Assembly: GCF_000423185.1 (NCBI RefSeq)
Contig: NZ_AUHM01000042.1
Coordinates: 1-48,953, forward strand
Origin: Inquilinus limosus DSM 16000
GTDB taxonomy: Bacteria; Pseudomonadota; Alphaproteobacteria; DSM-16000; Inquilinaceae
Direction: 5' to 3'
DNA: 48,953 bases
In this document: positions 9,001 through 14,359 of the stretch, in pieces
How positions within the stretch are numbered: position 1 is the first letter of the stretch
Layout: every line of letters starts with the position of its first letter
The notes under the pieces: generated by a model
Told to the model about the DNA's origin: nothing
Seen by the model: the letters and a program-made list of their open reading frames with translations, nothing else
The model's database searches: none
Made by a program: the position numbers and the translations under genes

Positions 9001-11456
9001 GTCGAACCGCTGCCGGCACCGTTGCCGATAGCGACCACCCCTTTCCCGCCGCCGCTCGCGAACAGGCCCACGGCAACTGCGTTCTGCGCGGTAGCTTGCG
9101 CTGAATTGCCCAATGCAATCGCATTGGTGTCGCTCGCCAGGGATTGATGCCCAAACGCCAGCGCACCCTCGGCCGAGGCGCTGGCGAGCACGCCGACCGC
9201 CGCGGCGTTCGCAGCCGTCGCCTTGGCCTGCGCGCCCATGGCGATGGCGGCCGAGGTGTCGGCCGTTGCGCCCAATCCCACCGCCACCGTCCGGTCGGCG
9301 GTCGCGGCGGCGTTGTTGCCCACCGCCGTGGCGGATTCGCCCGTGCCCTGGGCCCCCGAGCCCGCCGCCACCGAGCCAACTCCGCTCGCCAATGCCGCGT
9401 TGCCCGCGGCCAGGGAGAAGTCGCCGGCCGCATTGGAGGTCGAGCCGACCGCGACACCGGCCAGGCCCGCGGCCTTGGAGCTCACGCCCGCCGCGATGGC
9501 GCCCGAATTGGTCGCGGCCGAGGAGCGGCCCATGGCGATCGCATCCTGGGCCGAGGCGGTCACGTCGGTGCCGATGCCGATGGCGCTCTCCGCGGTAGCC
9601 CCCGTTCCCGCGACGGTGCGTGCGCCGAGATAGATCGAGTTCACCTGGGACGCGATCGACTGCCAGCCGATCGCGATCGAGCTGTTGCTGCTCGAGTTGG
9701 ACAACAGCCCCAGGGCCACCGAACCGAGGCCGCTGGCCTTGGAGACGGAGCCGAGTGCGATGGAATTCTCGGCGCTCGCATTCGCCTGGAAACCCAGCGC
9801 CGTCGACTGGGTGGCGGTCGACGTGGCCCCGATGCCCGCCGCCAGCGCCGACGCGCCCGTTGCGCCATCATTATTGTAGTTGGCGCCGGGAAAGCCGCCG
9901 TCGTTGACGCTGTAGTAATGCGGCGCCGCGCCGGCGATGGCCGACTGCAGCGACTGGTTGGTGGCGAAGAGCTGGCTGCCGTTGATCGCGTCGGTCGAGG
10001 TGGCGGAGATCCGCCCGGCCGCGACATTGGTGATCGTCCGCTCCGCCCCCGCGGCGCCGACACTGACCGTGCTGGTCGGGGTGGTGCCGGCGAAGTCGTA
10101 GGTCGTGCCGCGGAGGGTGACGCTCTTGGTGCCGACCGCTGCCGCGGTCACCGAGCCCGAGCCCAGCGCCACGTCACCGGCGCTGGCCGCCGCCGTGGCG
10201 CCGTTGCCGAGGGCGAGCGCACCTTCGGCCGCGGCATTGGCCGCGAAGCCGACCGCCGTTCCCTTCGCAGCCGAGGAGACGGCATTCTGGCCGACGGCTA
10301 CCGAGTTGTCCCCGCTCGCCTTGGAAGCCGAGCCAAGGGCGGTTGAAGCCACACCGGTCGCATTGGCGCGAAAGCCGAGCGCGGCGGAACTCAGGGCGCT
10401 GGCGGTGGTGGCGGGCCCGACCGCGGCGGCGTTGTCGCCACTGGCGTTGGCGGAGTTACCCAGAGCCATGGCGTTGACGGCATTTGCGGTCGCCGTCTGC
10501 CCCAGGGCGACGGCGGAGGGAGCGTTGGTGGCCTTCGCGCCCAACCCGATCACGACGCTGTTGGTCGAGGCCGCATCCACGGCGGAGGTGTTACCGATGG
10601 CAATCGCGTTGTTGGCGCTCGCCACGGAGCTCGAGCCGAAGGCAATGCTGTTGGCACCCGAGGCGCTGGAGGCCGAACCGATGGCCGTGGCATTCGATCC
10701 CGAGGCGTTGGACTGATTGCCGACCGCGATCGTGCTGGTGTTGGTCGATGACGCCTGAAGCCCAAATGCAACGGCGCCGTTGGCCGTGGCGGAGGACAGA
10801 TAGCCGATTGCGGCAGCGGTCGCTGCGGTCGCGCTGGCGTTTCTTCCGACGGCGGTCGCGCTATCCCCGGTCGCGTTCGCAAACCTGCCGAGGGCAGTGG
10901 CGCCCACCCCATTCGCAATCGCATTGATACCGAGCGCGGTTGCCCCTGTATTGGTAGCGCTGGCATCCACGCCCATTGCGATGGAATTGGCTCCGTTAGA
11001 TACCGCGCGGGAGCCGATGGCGATGCCGCCCGTGTTGGTCGCGCCGCTCACCGTCGCGGTGTAGTTGCCGGTCCCGATCGCGATCGTGCCGTTGGTGTTC
11101 GCCACGGTGCCGCCGCCGGCCACAAATTCCGCATGCGCTGGAGTCGCGGCTTGCAGGATCACCGTGGCCATGGCCACCCCGGCGTAAAGCCCCCTCGCCC
11201 GCCGCAGGACGCCCAGCATGCTGCTGGGCACCGAAGCCGCAGATCCGCCCACGCGGACCGCCCCGCCGACGCCCAGCGCGCCCAGGCCCAGCCGGTCGCG
11301 CTTCAGCCCCAGGGTGCGGTGCGCGTTGCGCAGCGCCGCCATCAGCCGGCGACGGAGGGAACGGCTGCCGTCGCCCACGCCCGGGACCCAGTTCCCCGCG
11401 AAACGGGCGGAGTGCCGACGAATGATCGAAGCGGTGGAGTTCCAGGCGCTGCTCAC
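1..11456 (-). CDS. giant trimeric autotransporter adhesin (YadA/Hia type), 3' end outside window
   Basis: The minus strand stays open in a single frame from GTG 11456 to the window edge, 3818 codons, with no stop. Residues 80-109 form a classical signal peptide: Arg-rich start, hydrophobic core around GLYAGVAMATVILQAA, and a likely cut after TPAHA. Ahead of it is a basic extension of about 79 residues. Its first part (N-x-T-A-S-I-I...NWV) only loosely resembles the extended signal region of this family. The passenger consists of YadA-head-like repeats (AIGxxAxAxGxxSxAxG) broken by neck modules (ERTITNVAAGR...STDAVNGSQLFATN) and by YYSVNDGG segments. The YadA anchor must lie beyond position 1. 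GTG 11456 is chosen because AGAGGGGG lies eight bases upstream; ATG 11342 and ATG 11219 are in-frame alternatives without a good ribosome site. The family forms surface trimers that bind hosts, surfaces or one another; the ligand here is unknown. Confidence 0.93.
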   Translation of the reverse strand, partial: MSSAWNSTASIIRRHSARFAGNWVPGVGDGSRSLRRRLMAALRNAHRTLGLKRDRLGLGALGVGGAVRVGGSAASVPSSMLGVLRRARGLYAGVAMATVILQAATPAHAEFVAGGGTVANTNGTIAIGTGNYTATVSGATNTGGIAIGSRAVSNGANSIAMGVDASATNTGATALGINAIANGVGATALGRFANATGDSATAVGRNASATAATAAAIGYLSSATANGAVAFGLQASSTNTSTIAVGNQSNASGSNATAIGSASSASGANSIAFGSSSVASANNAIAIGNTSAVDAASTNSVVIGLGAKATNAPSAVALGQTATANAVNAMALGNSANASGDNAAAVGPATTASALSSAALGFRANATGVASTALGSASKASGDNSVAVGQNAVSSAAKGTAVGFAANAAAEGALALGNGATAAASAGDVALGSGSVTAAAVGTKSVTLRGTTYDFAGTTPTSTVSVGAAGAERTITNVAAGRISATSTDAINGSQLFATNQSLQSAIAGAAPHYYSVNDGGFPGANYNNDGATGASALAAGIGATSTATQSTALGFQANASAENSIALGSVSKASGLGSVALGLLSNSSSNSSIAIGWQSIASQVNSIYLGARTVAGTGATAESAIGIGTDVTASAQDAIAMGRSSAATNSGAIAAGVSSKAAGLAGVAVGSTSNAAGDFSLAAGNAALASGVGSVAAGSGAQGTGESATAVGNNAAATADRTVAVGLGATADTSAAIAMGAQAKATAANAAAVGVLASASAEGALAFGHQSLASDTNAIALGNSAQATAQNAVAVGLFASGGGKGVVAIGNGAGSGSTTASANSVAMGVAAGQFVTGAQNVAVGGGVNAAMKGAGTGVAGARNIAMGSGDGTVAYDASQTASAGNNVTGDDNIAIGTNAGIGVAASKTTSIGFNASASAENAIAMGSGAKAQNAGAVALGSGSVTAAAVGTGSTVIGGKSYTFAGGTPTSTVSVGAAGAERTITNVAAGRIALDSTDAINGSQLYATNKALESTIAGAAVHYYSVNDAGTPGANYNNDGAVGVGSLAAGAGALANGENSVALGRATTATGNGSISIGYVNGTNGLNAIAIGVFSNATGVNALALGGAARAVADGTTALGVNTLASAVNATAVGNGANAVENATAVGVSASAGAGSTAVGWQANASGIDALAFGYNTKASGNSAAAVGVEATASADGAMVFGNHSTGSGINTVVVGTSATAADLNAVAIGTQSNAAVANATAIGSQSIATGDQAIAIGTIANAAADYAVALGPNARATAENAVALGLNAAASGTSAIAIGKDSGAAAASTVAIGDTNTVAATAGPGSVAIGHNSQVNGGAGAVAIGEGQVVNGDGAVAIGDPNSVTGTGAVGLGANNTVNGTGAVALGSGNTATGQGSVALGNASSAAGAGSLAFGDGASAVNARDVALGSGSATAAAVGTAGTTIGGKAYTFAGANPTSTVSVGSAGAERTITNVAAGRIALNSTDAINGSQLFATNQALQATIAGAAVHYYSVNDGGTQQANYNNDGATGVNSIAAGVGAKSAARSVAMGFQANAAGEQSVAVGFLSNSSALESTAIGYAATASAVNATALGNQVTAASDGSIAISANNGLAVDANSLKGVSIGWGARVANAPSGLAVGDTAAASAQNATAVGVLAKASGIDATAIGSNAAASGTNGSVAVGLNSNATGASAVAMGRASVANGTNAFAAGVTANATGNNTLAVGTGAVASGGDNAAALGFTAKASAANALALGTGATAGQAGAVALGSGSVTAAAVGTKSAVIGGTTYNFAGAAPASTVSVGAAGAERTITNVAAGRISATSTDAINGSQLFATNQAISAIAASTPLHYYSVNDGGTQQPNYTNNGATGVNAMAAGVGASAAGASATAVGRLSNAAGQNSVGLGTGATAGNLNTVAIGINTNASGTSAIAIGALSTAEGDAGVAVGINTHATGDLSSAFGRAAVASAANATALGAFANASGSESIAIGPQSVASATNSTAIGLNSTVSGEASLAIGYQSNASDVNAVAIGNSAVASAASTVAMGISSRATGVASTAVGRISNASADGASAYGYGSNASGVNATAVGALANAAGANSAALGNGATAGQAGAVALGSGSVTAAVVNTPSTVIGSKTYTFAGTAATSTVSVGAPGAERTITNVAAGRIALDSTDAINGSQLYATNQALQSSIAGAAVHYYSVNDGGTPGANYNNDGATGLRAMALGTSAIAAGDGAVSIGHGAGIGSTAASANSIAMGLGAGQFVSGAQNVALGGGINNVMRGAGAGVTGTRNVAMGSGDGTVAYDGTAKASAGNLVTGDDNVAIGTNAGIGVAADRTTSIGFNANASAENAIAVGTQSVADAADAVAIGTGAKATGGKAVSIGAGNVATGDGAVAIGDPNTVTGTGAVGMGANNTVNGTGAVALGSGNTATGQGSVALGNASSAAGAGSLAFGDGASAINARDVALGSGSVTAAAVGTAGTKIGGTAYTFAGANPTSTVSVGSAGAERTITNVAAGRIALDSTDAINGSQLFATNQAIEAIAASTPLHYYSVNDGGTPRGNYINDGATGANAMAAGIDAVASGGQAVAIGYQSKASGLEGTALGYLSEASGVNSTAIGNQITAAADGSIAIGANTGPAVDAASINGIAIGWAAQLVNAPSAVAIGDTATATAEDALALGAGATAGNAGAVALGSGSTTAAAVGTAGATIGGTAYTFAGANPTSTVSVGSAGAERTITNVAAGRLSDTSTDAVNGSQLFATNQAVDAVTTTVTNINNGAGIKYFHANSTEPDSQALGTDSVAIGPNAVANNEGDIALGSGSTTDVAVGTAGTTIAGTAYTFAGANPTSTVSVGAPGAERTITNVAAGRLSETSTDAVNGWQVFATNTSVDTLNTKVENINNGAGIKYFHANSTEPDSQALGTDSVAIGPNAVANNEGDIALGSGSTTDVAVGTGGATIGGKAYTFAGANPTSTVSIGAAGAERTITNVAAGRLSDTSTDAVNGSQLYATNQQVTANTTDIDTINTIIGDINNGAGIKYFHANSTLADSQATGTDSTAAGPEAAASVQDGVAVGHGATAGVNVGDVALGSGSTTAAVVGTAGTTIAGTAYTFAGANPTSTVSVGAPGAERTITNVAAGRLSETSTDAVNGSQLFASNQAIDNVANQITDVTGKLTHYYSVNDGGTQGANYDNDGATGTNAVAAGVGASASGLRSTALGFQASASAADNIAIGTNAVSTGSSGGSIAVGVNANATGFRATAIGANAKAASDGATAYGAEANAATDTATAIGTGSSATDGFALAMGYTAAAAGPQSTAIGQNANASGESSIAMGTLASAASENSIALGTSAVSSGASGGSIAVGASANAAGSYATAVGMNSAAHGDWATVYGFGANATNAAATAVGAGAKATADFALAAGYQAFATGEQSTAIGLNANASGLNSIALGTQAGATATNATAIGNGASATAASTVALGDLASVSDGPGSVSIGHNSQVVGGSGAVAIGELQAVNGDGAVAIGDLSHASGTGAFAGGANNIANSDGNRNADDTNQANGAVAIGNGNRAIGQGSVALGNGSIAGTVGLAGNVALGDGATAAVSSGDVALGSGSVTAAAVGTAGATIAGTAYSFAGTTPTSTVSVGSAGAERTITNVAAGRLSETSTDAVNGSQLFATNTSVDTLNTKVDNINNGAGIKYFHANSTLADSQATGTDSTAAGPEAMASVQDGVAVGHGATAGANAGDVALGSGSTTAAAVGTAGATIGGTAYTFAGANPTSTVSVGSAGAERTITNVAAGRLSDTSTDAVNGSQLYATNQQVTANTTD
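2012..2172 (-). repeat. 161-bp intragenic repeat, identical copy at 2822-2982
   Basis: Positions 2012-2172 match 2822-2982 base for base, offset 810 bp (270 codons). The unit covers a neck module and the connector after it. Perfect identity at synonymous sites points to recent duplication or gene conversion rather than selection on the protein alone. Confidence 0.9.
4030..4290 (-). repeat. about 260-bp intragenic repeat, second copy at 7141-7401
   Basis: The two segments align at a constant offset of 3111 bp (1037 codons) with only scattered substitutions. They encode a run of head repeats after a connector. The copies stay in frame. Confidence 0.82.
4401..4730 (-). repeat. about 330-bp intragenic repeat, second copy at 8685-9014
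   Basis: The segments align at an offset of 4284 bp (1428 codons), with more divergence than the 4030/7141 pair. Together with that pair this suggests blocks of head repeats have been copied more than once inside the adhesin gene. Confidence 0.75.
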
Positions 11457-11557
11457 GTATGTGACCCCCTCTGCAGGCCGCGGTTTCTTGGATCCGCCGG
11501 CAAGTAAAACTGAATAAGGCAATCTGCCTGTCAGAAACTCACAGCAGTGTCGTCGCC

Positions 11558-11608
11558 GTATTCCAGGATTGTCCGGTTTCTTCACAAAAGCGCGGCGGCT
11601 TCACAAAA
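11558..11608 (-). promoter_or_regulatory. candidate operator upstream of the adhesin: direct repeats plus duplicated motif
   Basis: The 10-mer CTTCACAAAA (plus strand) occurs at 11580-11589 and 11599-11608, start-to-start 19 bp, about two helical turns. It lies 124-153 bp upstream of the adhesin start. Positions 11558-11588 also match 13081-13111 at 26 of 31 bases. AraC-family proteins commonly bind direct half-sites about two turns apart, and an AraC gene lies next to this site. The link to that regulator is inference. The rest of 11457-11875 shows no convincing gene. Confidence 0.4.
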
Positions 11609-11671
11609 AAGTCCGAGGTGTGGCGGAAGGCCGGGCGCTGTTCCAGATTCCGGGAATACTGAGGAATGCCG

Positions 11672-11690
11672 GGAGAATCTGTGATTCTCC
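11672..11690. other. perfect inverted repeat, 8-bp arms
   Basis: GGAGAATC and GATTCTCC are separated by TGT. The repeat lies between the AraC stop codon and the adhesin operator region. No T-run follows on either strand, so a Rho-independent terminator is not supported; it may be an operator or an RNA hairpin after the AraC gene. Confidence 0.4.
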
Positions 11691-11875
11691 TGATCACGAG
11701 GAGAAATGCCGCTGTCCCCGACGATCCGGGCCTTTGCGGGCCGGCGTCCGTTCTCTCCGCCATTCACGGATCTCTCGGGCACGCTCCGACCTCTCCCGCA
11801 AGCGGAAGAGGCAATCTGTCCTTGCGTCCGAGATCTATCCTGTCGTTCGAACCCGATGTCCCGATCCGATGCGCC

Positions 11876-12820
11876 TCACCGCTCCCGCCGCACCTGCATC
11901 GGCGTCTTCTGCCGGTACTTCTTCAGCGTCGTCGTCAGGTGGCTCTGGCTCGAGAAGCCGGCCTGATAGGCGACCTCGGCGATCGGCAGGTCGCCCTCGG
12001 TCAGCAGCCTCTCGGCCAAGTCCAGCCGCTGGTCGACGACGTAGCGGTGCGGCGGCGCCCCGAAGGTCTTGGTGAAGGCCTGGATGAAGTGCCGCTCCGA
12101 CAGGCCGGCGATCGACGCCAGCTCCGCCACCGGCAGGCTGCGCGACAAGTTGTTCCCGATGAAATCCTGCAGGCGCCGCGCGATGGCGGCGGGCAGACCG
12201 CCCCGGACCGCCGGCGGCGTCGTCCGGACGCCGGAATAGTGGCGGAGGAGATGGACGCCGAACAAGGTGATCAGGGAATCGACGTAGAGCGCGTTCGGCG
12301 CCTCGCGCTGCGTCAGCTCCGCCTTCAGCAGATGGCCGATGCGCAGGGCCCAGGCGTCGACGGTGCCGAGCGGCGGCGGGCGCAGCTCCACCCGCGCGGT
12401 GCCGAGCTCGTGCGCCGCCAGCTCACGCAGGGCGGCCTCGGTCAGGACGACGGTGACGCTTTCCCGCGGCTGCGGCCATGCCAGCCCGCCCCCGGCCCCC
12501 GCCGGGGTGATCAGCAGGCAGCCCGCCGCCGCGTCAAACGTCGCCGCCTCCCCAAGTCGGGAGGCGCGGACCCGGAGGACCGGGCTCAGCAGGATCTCGG
12601 CGACATGGTGCTCCGACGCGGGCTGCTGCGGCCCCGCGGGGTGGACGGCGCAGACCGCGCCGCCATGCGCGGTCGCCAGCCGCGGCCCCGAGCCGCCGAC
12701 GGGGATCTGCGCCAGGTGAGCCGCACCCGGCCGCGAGGCGCCGGATGCGGCGGGCGGCGCGAAGCCGCGCGGCGGGACCGGCCCGGACTTGCCGGGGACG
12801 GGCCAGGATGATCTCGTAGT
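11876..12820 (-). CDS. AraC-family transcriptional regulator, start unresolved
   Basis: The C-terminal 100 residues form a complete AraC double helix-turn-helix (SLPVAELASIAGLSERHFIQ ... AEVAYQAGFSSQSHLTTTLK) ending in RRER. Upstream, the frame continues with plausible sensor-domain sequence (HLAQIPVGGSGPRLATAHGG, then AEILLSPVLRVRASRLGEA and LTEAALRELAAHELGTARVE) as far as a TGA at 12821-12823. No ATG, GTG or TTG occurs in this stretch before GTG 12391. That GTG would leave only 171 residues and cut into the sensor domain. The open stretch of 314 codons is close to the usual AraC length, so the 5' end is probably damaged by a frameshift, or the gene uses an unusual start such as CTG. It is transcribed toward the adhesin gene and is the likely local regulator. 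Confidence 0.75.
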   Translation of the reverse strand, partial: TTRSSWPVPGKSGPVPPRGFAPPAASGASRPGAAHLAQIPVGGSGPRLATAHGGAVCAVHPAGPQQPASEHHVAEILLSPVLRVRASRLGEAATFDAAAGCLLITPAGAGGGLAWPQPRESVTVVLTEAALRELAAHELGTARVELRPPPLGTVDAWALRIGHLLKAELTQREAPNALYVDSLITLFGVHLLRHYSGVRTTPPAVRGGLPAAIARRLQDFIGNNLSRSLPVAELASIAGLSERHFIQAFTKTFGAPPHRYVVDQRLDLAERLLTEGDLPIAEVAYQAGFSSQSHLTTTLKKYRQKTPMQVRRER

Positions 12821-13080
12821 TCATCATGCGTCCGAGGCGGAGAAAGAATTCCTTCACCTGCGGGCCGGAGCCGGCCCGCCAAACTGCCGCATGGGGCGAT
12901 TTCGTCCGCAACAAAGACCCCGATCGGCACTCCAGAAAAAAATCCTAAGTCATCGAACAGCCAGCCTTTCCGGCCGGTCCGGAGCCGTCCGCATCGATAC
13001 TTTCCCCTGTCGCTTCGCGTTTTGCGGGCAAATGCCCGACTTTTTTCCCGGGGCAGCAATTTCATAGTTCAGCGGCCCGG

Positions 13081-13113
13081 GTATTCCAGAAATGTCCGAT
13101 TTTTTCACGAATC
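13081..13113. promoter_or_regulatory. second copy of the 31-bp AraC-associated motif
   Basis: GTATTCCAGAAATGTCCG followed by a T-run and TTCAC matches the motif at 11558 at 26 of 31 positions. A related partial copy, AATGCCCGACTTTTTT, starts near 13031, beside AATGTCCGATTTTTTC near 13090. It lies 5' of the AraC gene at 11876 on the minus strand, so it could serve autoregulation, and 3' of the AraC remnant at 13280. Confidence 0.4.
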
Positions 13114-13279
13114 CGCAAGCAGGCATCAAAATCTTGCCCTGTTCTTTCGAACAATAGCATTTTATGCATATATCCAGGACAAATTGGTCGCATTTTTGAT
13201 TTGAATTACGAACGCCAAGATCTGGCCTTCCCGGAATTCTGCGAGTGCAGGCATCACCGGCCGGCGACCGCGCGGACCG

Positions 13280-13474
13280 GCCTGCGCCCGAGTGATGGCG
13301 CAGGAGATGGATCCCGAGCAGCATGGTCGGGGAATCGACATAGAGGCTGCCCGAAGTCTCCCGCGGAGCCAGATCGGCTTTCAGCAGCCGCGCGATCCGC
13401 AGCGCCCGCAGGTCGACCGCGCCGCGTGCCGTCTCCAGTCGTGGCCCCACGTTGTCGGGAATGAGCCGGAAGAG
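13280..13474 (-). pseudogene. remnant of a second AraC-family regulator
   Basis: Minus-strand sequence from 13474 encodes LFRLIPDNVGPRLETARG, then AVDLRALRIARLLKADL and SGSLYVDSPTMLLGIHLLRH. Over 47 residues I count 28 identities with the sensor domain of the AraC gene at 11876 (TVDAWALRIGHLLKAEL ... ALYVDSLITLFGVHLLRH). The similarity stops at about 13280, and no helix-turn-helix follows; the continuing frame is unlike any AraC domain. The distance from this block to the 31-bp motif is about 170 bp here and about 640 bp in the intact copy. That fits a duplication followed by a deletion of about 0.5 kb that removed the DNA-binding half. Confidence 0.65.
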
Positions 13475-13741
13475 GTGATCGGCCGCCGCCCGGCCGCCGG
13501 AGGCCGGCCGCGCCGGTCTTCCGCCATGAAGCGGGCGGCTGAACCGACGATCGGCCGGCCGCTGCGCCAACGAAGGAATTGCCATAATGACCGCAGGATC
13601 AAGCGACAGTCAAAATCCAGAAACTTTTGCACTATCCTACAATATTTGACTGCAAATTCCTCTAGGCCCGCACATCATCTTGTCCCTTCCCGGCTTTTCG
13701 TCCGGCCTGATCTCAAAAACTCGCGCCTCGAATCCAAACGA

Positions 13742-13766
13742 TTGAGGACCATGCACTGATCCTCAA
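13742..13766. other. inverted repeat TTGAGGA / TCCTCAA
   Basis: Seven-base arms flank an 11-base centre in the AT-rich zone. It could be a transcribed hairpin or an operator. No T-run follows directly. Confidence 0.35.
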
Positions 13767-13879
13767 CCGCGGGCTTATCTCCTCTAATGTGGAAACGGAA
13801 TCAATAGATTTTATTTTATACAATCGAGTTACGATCATTGTTCTTCAACAAACAATAATTCCAATATTTCAGAGATGTA

Positions 13880-13896
13880 CTGATATATTATATCAG
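13880..13896. promoter_or_regulatory. 17-bp perfect palindrome, candidate operator
   Basis: CTGATATATTATATCAG is fully symmetric around one central base and lies in the AT-rich zone 464 bp upstream of the LeuA-like gene. The size suits a dimeric regulator. No regulator can be assigned. Confidence 0.45.
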
Positions 13897-14185
13897 GCCA
13901 TCGGATCAGGATTTAACATTTGATGTTTTTATGAACGTTCCGACCATGCCGGTCGTGCAGCCCGGTGGGCGGATCGAACCGCTGGTCCTTGCAGGCGCTA
14001 TCGAACCACCCGACAGATCCGAAACAGCGATCTGCTTTTATAATAAATTAGACCTTCTTCTCGTCAAACTCTCCCTTAATCATCAAAAATTGATTGCATA
14101 TTTATGCAACAAGATTGTTTTGACTCTACTAAATCGAATCGTATAAGTAATAGTAAGTCAGTAGAACGGATTTTAGCACCAAACA

Positions 14186-14203
14186 CCCTCATCTATATGA
14201 GGG
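14186..14203. promoter_or_regulatory. perfect hairpin in the leader of the LeuA-like gene
   Basis: CCCTCAT-CTAT-ATGAGGG gives a 7-bp stem with a tetraloop, 156 bp upstream of the start codon at 14360. There is no T-run after it, so it suggests a leader hairpin or an operator rather than a terminator. I found no leucine-rich leader peptide that would support classical attenuation. Confidence 0.4.
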
Positions 14204-14359
14204 CGTTATAGAAAAGGACTCCCCAACAGCACAGCCGTCACGCCGATTCGGACAACCCGCGCAATAGATGCGAACCGGGTAGGAAGATTTGCGCTCCTTC
14301 GAGAAAGCAGGGTCAGAAATCCCTCGAGAATAGTTGGCGTCCCCAATGGAGAACCGATC

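Larger units (their letters stand above)
31..10050 (-). repeat. twelve neck/stalk-connector modules in the adhesin
   Basis: A segment of about 90 bp encoding ERTITNVAAGR(L/I)S-x2-STDA-x-NGSQL(F/Y)ATN recurs at roughly 31-120, 451-536, 1996-2086, 2431-2520, 2805-2892, 3175-3265, 3851-3940, 4909-5000, 5949-6040, 6967-7060, 8432-8520 and 9958-10050. The modules are preceded (on the protein) by a TVSVGSAG-type segment. In seven cases a YYSVNDGG segment follows shortly after the neck. All copies are in the same codon frame. Spacing is tight (about 370-440 bp) among several copies near the window's left end and wider (about 1.0-1.5 kb) toward the N-terminus. In this family such modules link head barrels to stalk coiled coils. 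Confidence 0.85.
13590..14359. other. AT-rich intergenic region with several dyads
   Basis: This stretch has long A/T runs, unlike the G/C-rich DNA around it. I find no credible gene; a 71-codon plus-strand frame at 13931-14146 has no ribosome site and no recognisable protein. The region carries three inverted repeats, at 13742-13766, 13880-13896 and 14186-14203. It ends at the ribosome site GGAGAA of the LeuA-like gene. It is the likely promoter and leader of the 14360-17388 gene pair, and may be foreign DNA. Confidence 0.6.

Noticed and set aside
1-11456. CRISPR-like or satellite array suggested by many short repeats
   Set aside because: The repeats are imperfect, in codon frame, irregularly spaced and translate to YadA head and neck motifs. 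They are protein repeats, not repeat-spacer units.
12534-12914. Minus-strand frame beginning MMNYEIILARP as an alternative AraC N-terminus
   Set aside because: After the first dozen residues it turns into Arg/Ala-rich out-of-frame sequence, while the AraC sensor domain reads in another frame. A frameshift joining the two is possible but cannot be shown here.
13931-14146. 71-codon plus-strand frame in the AT-rich region as a small gene
   Set aside because: There is no ribosome site, the composition changes within the frame, and the protein has no recognisable features.
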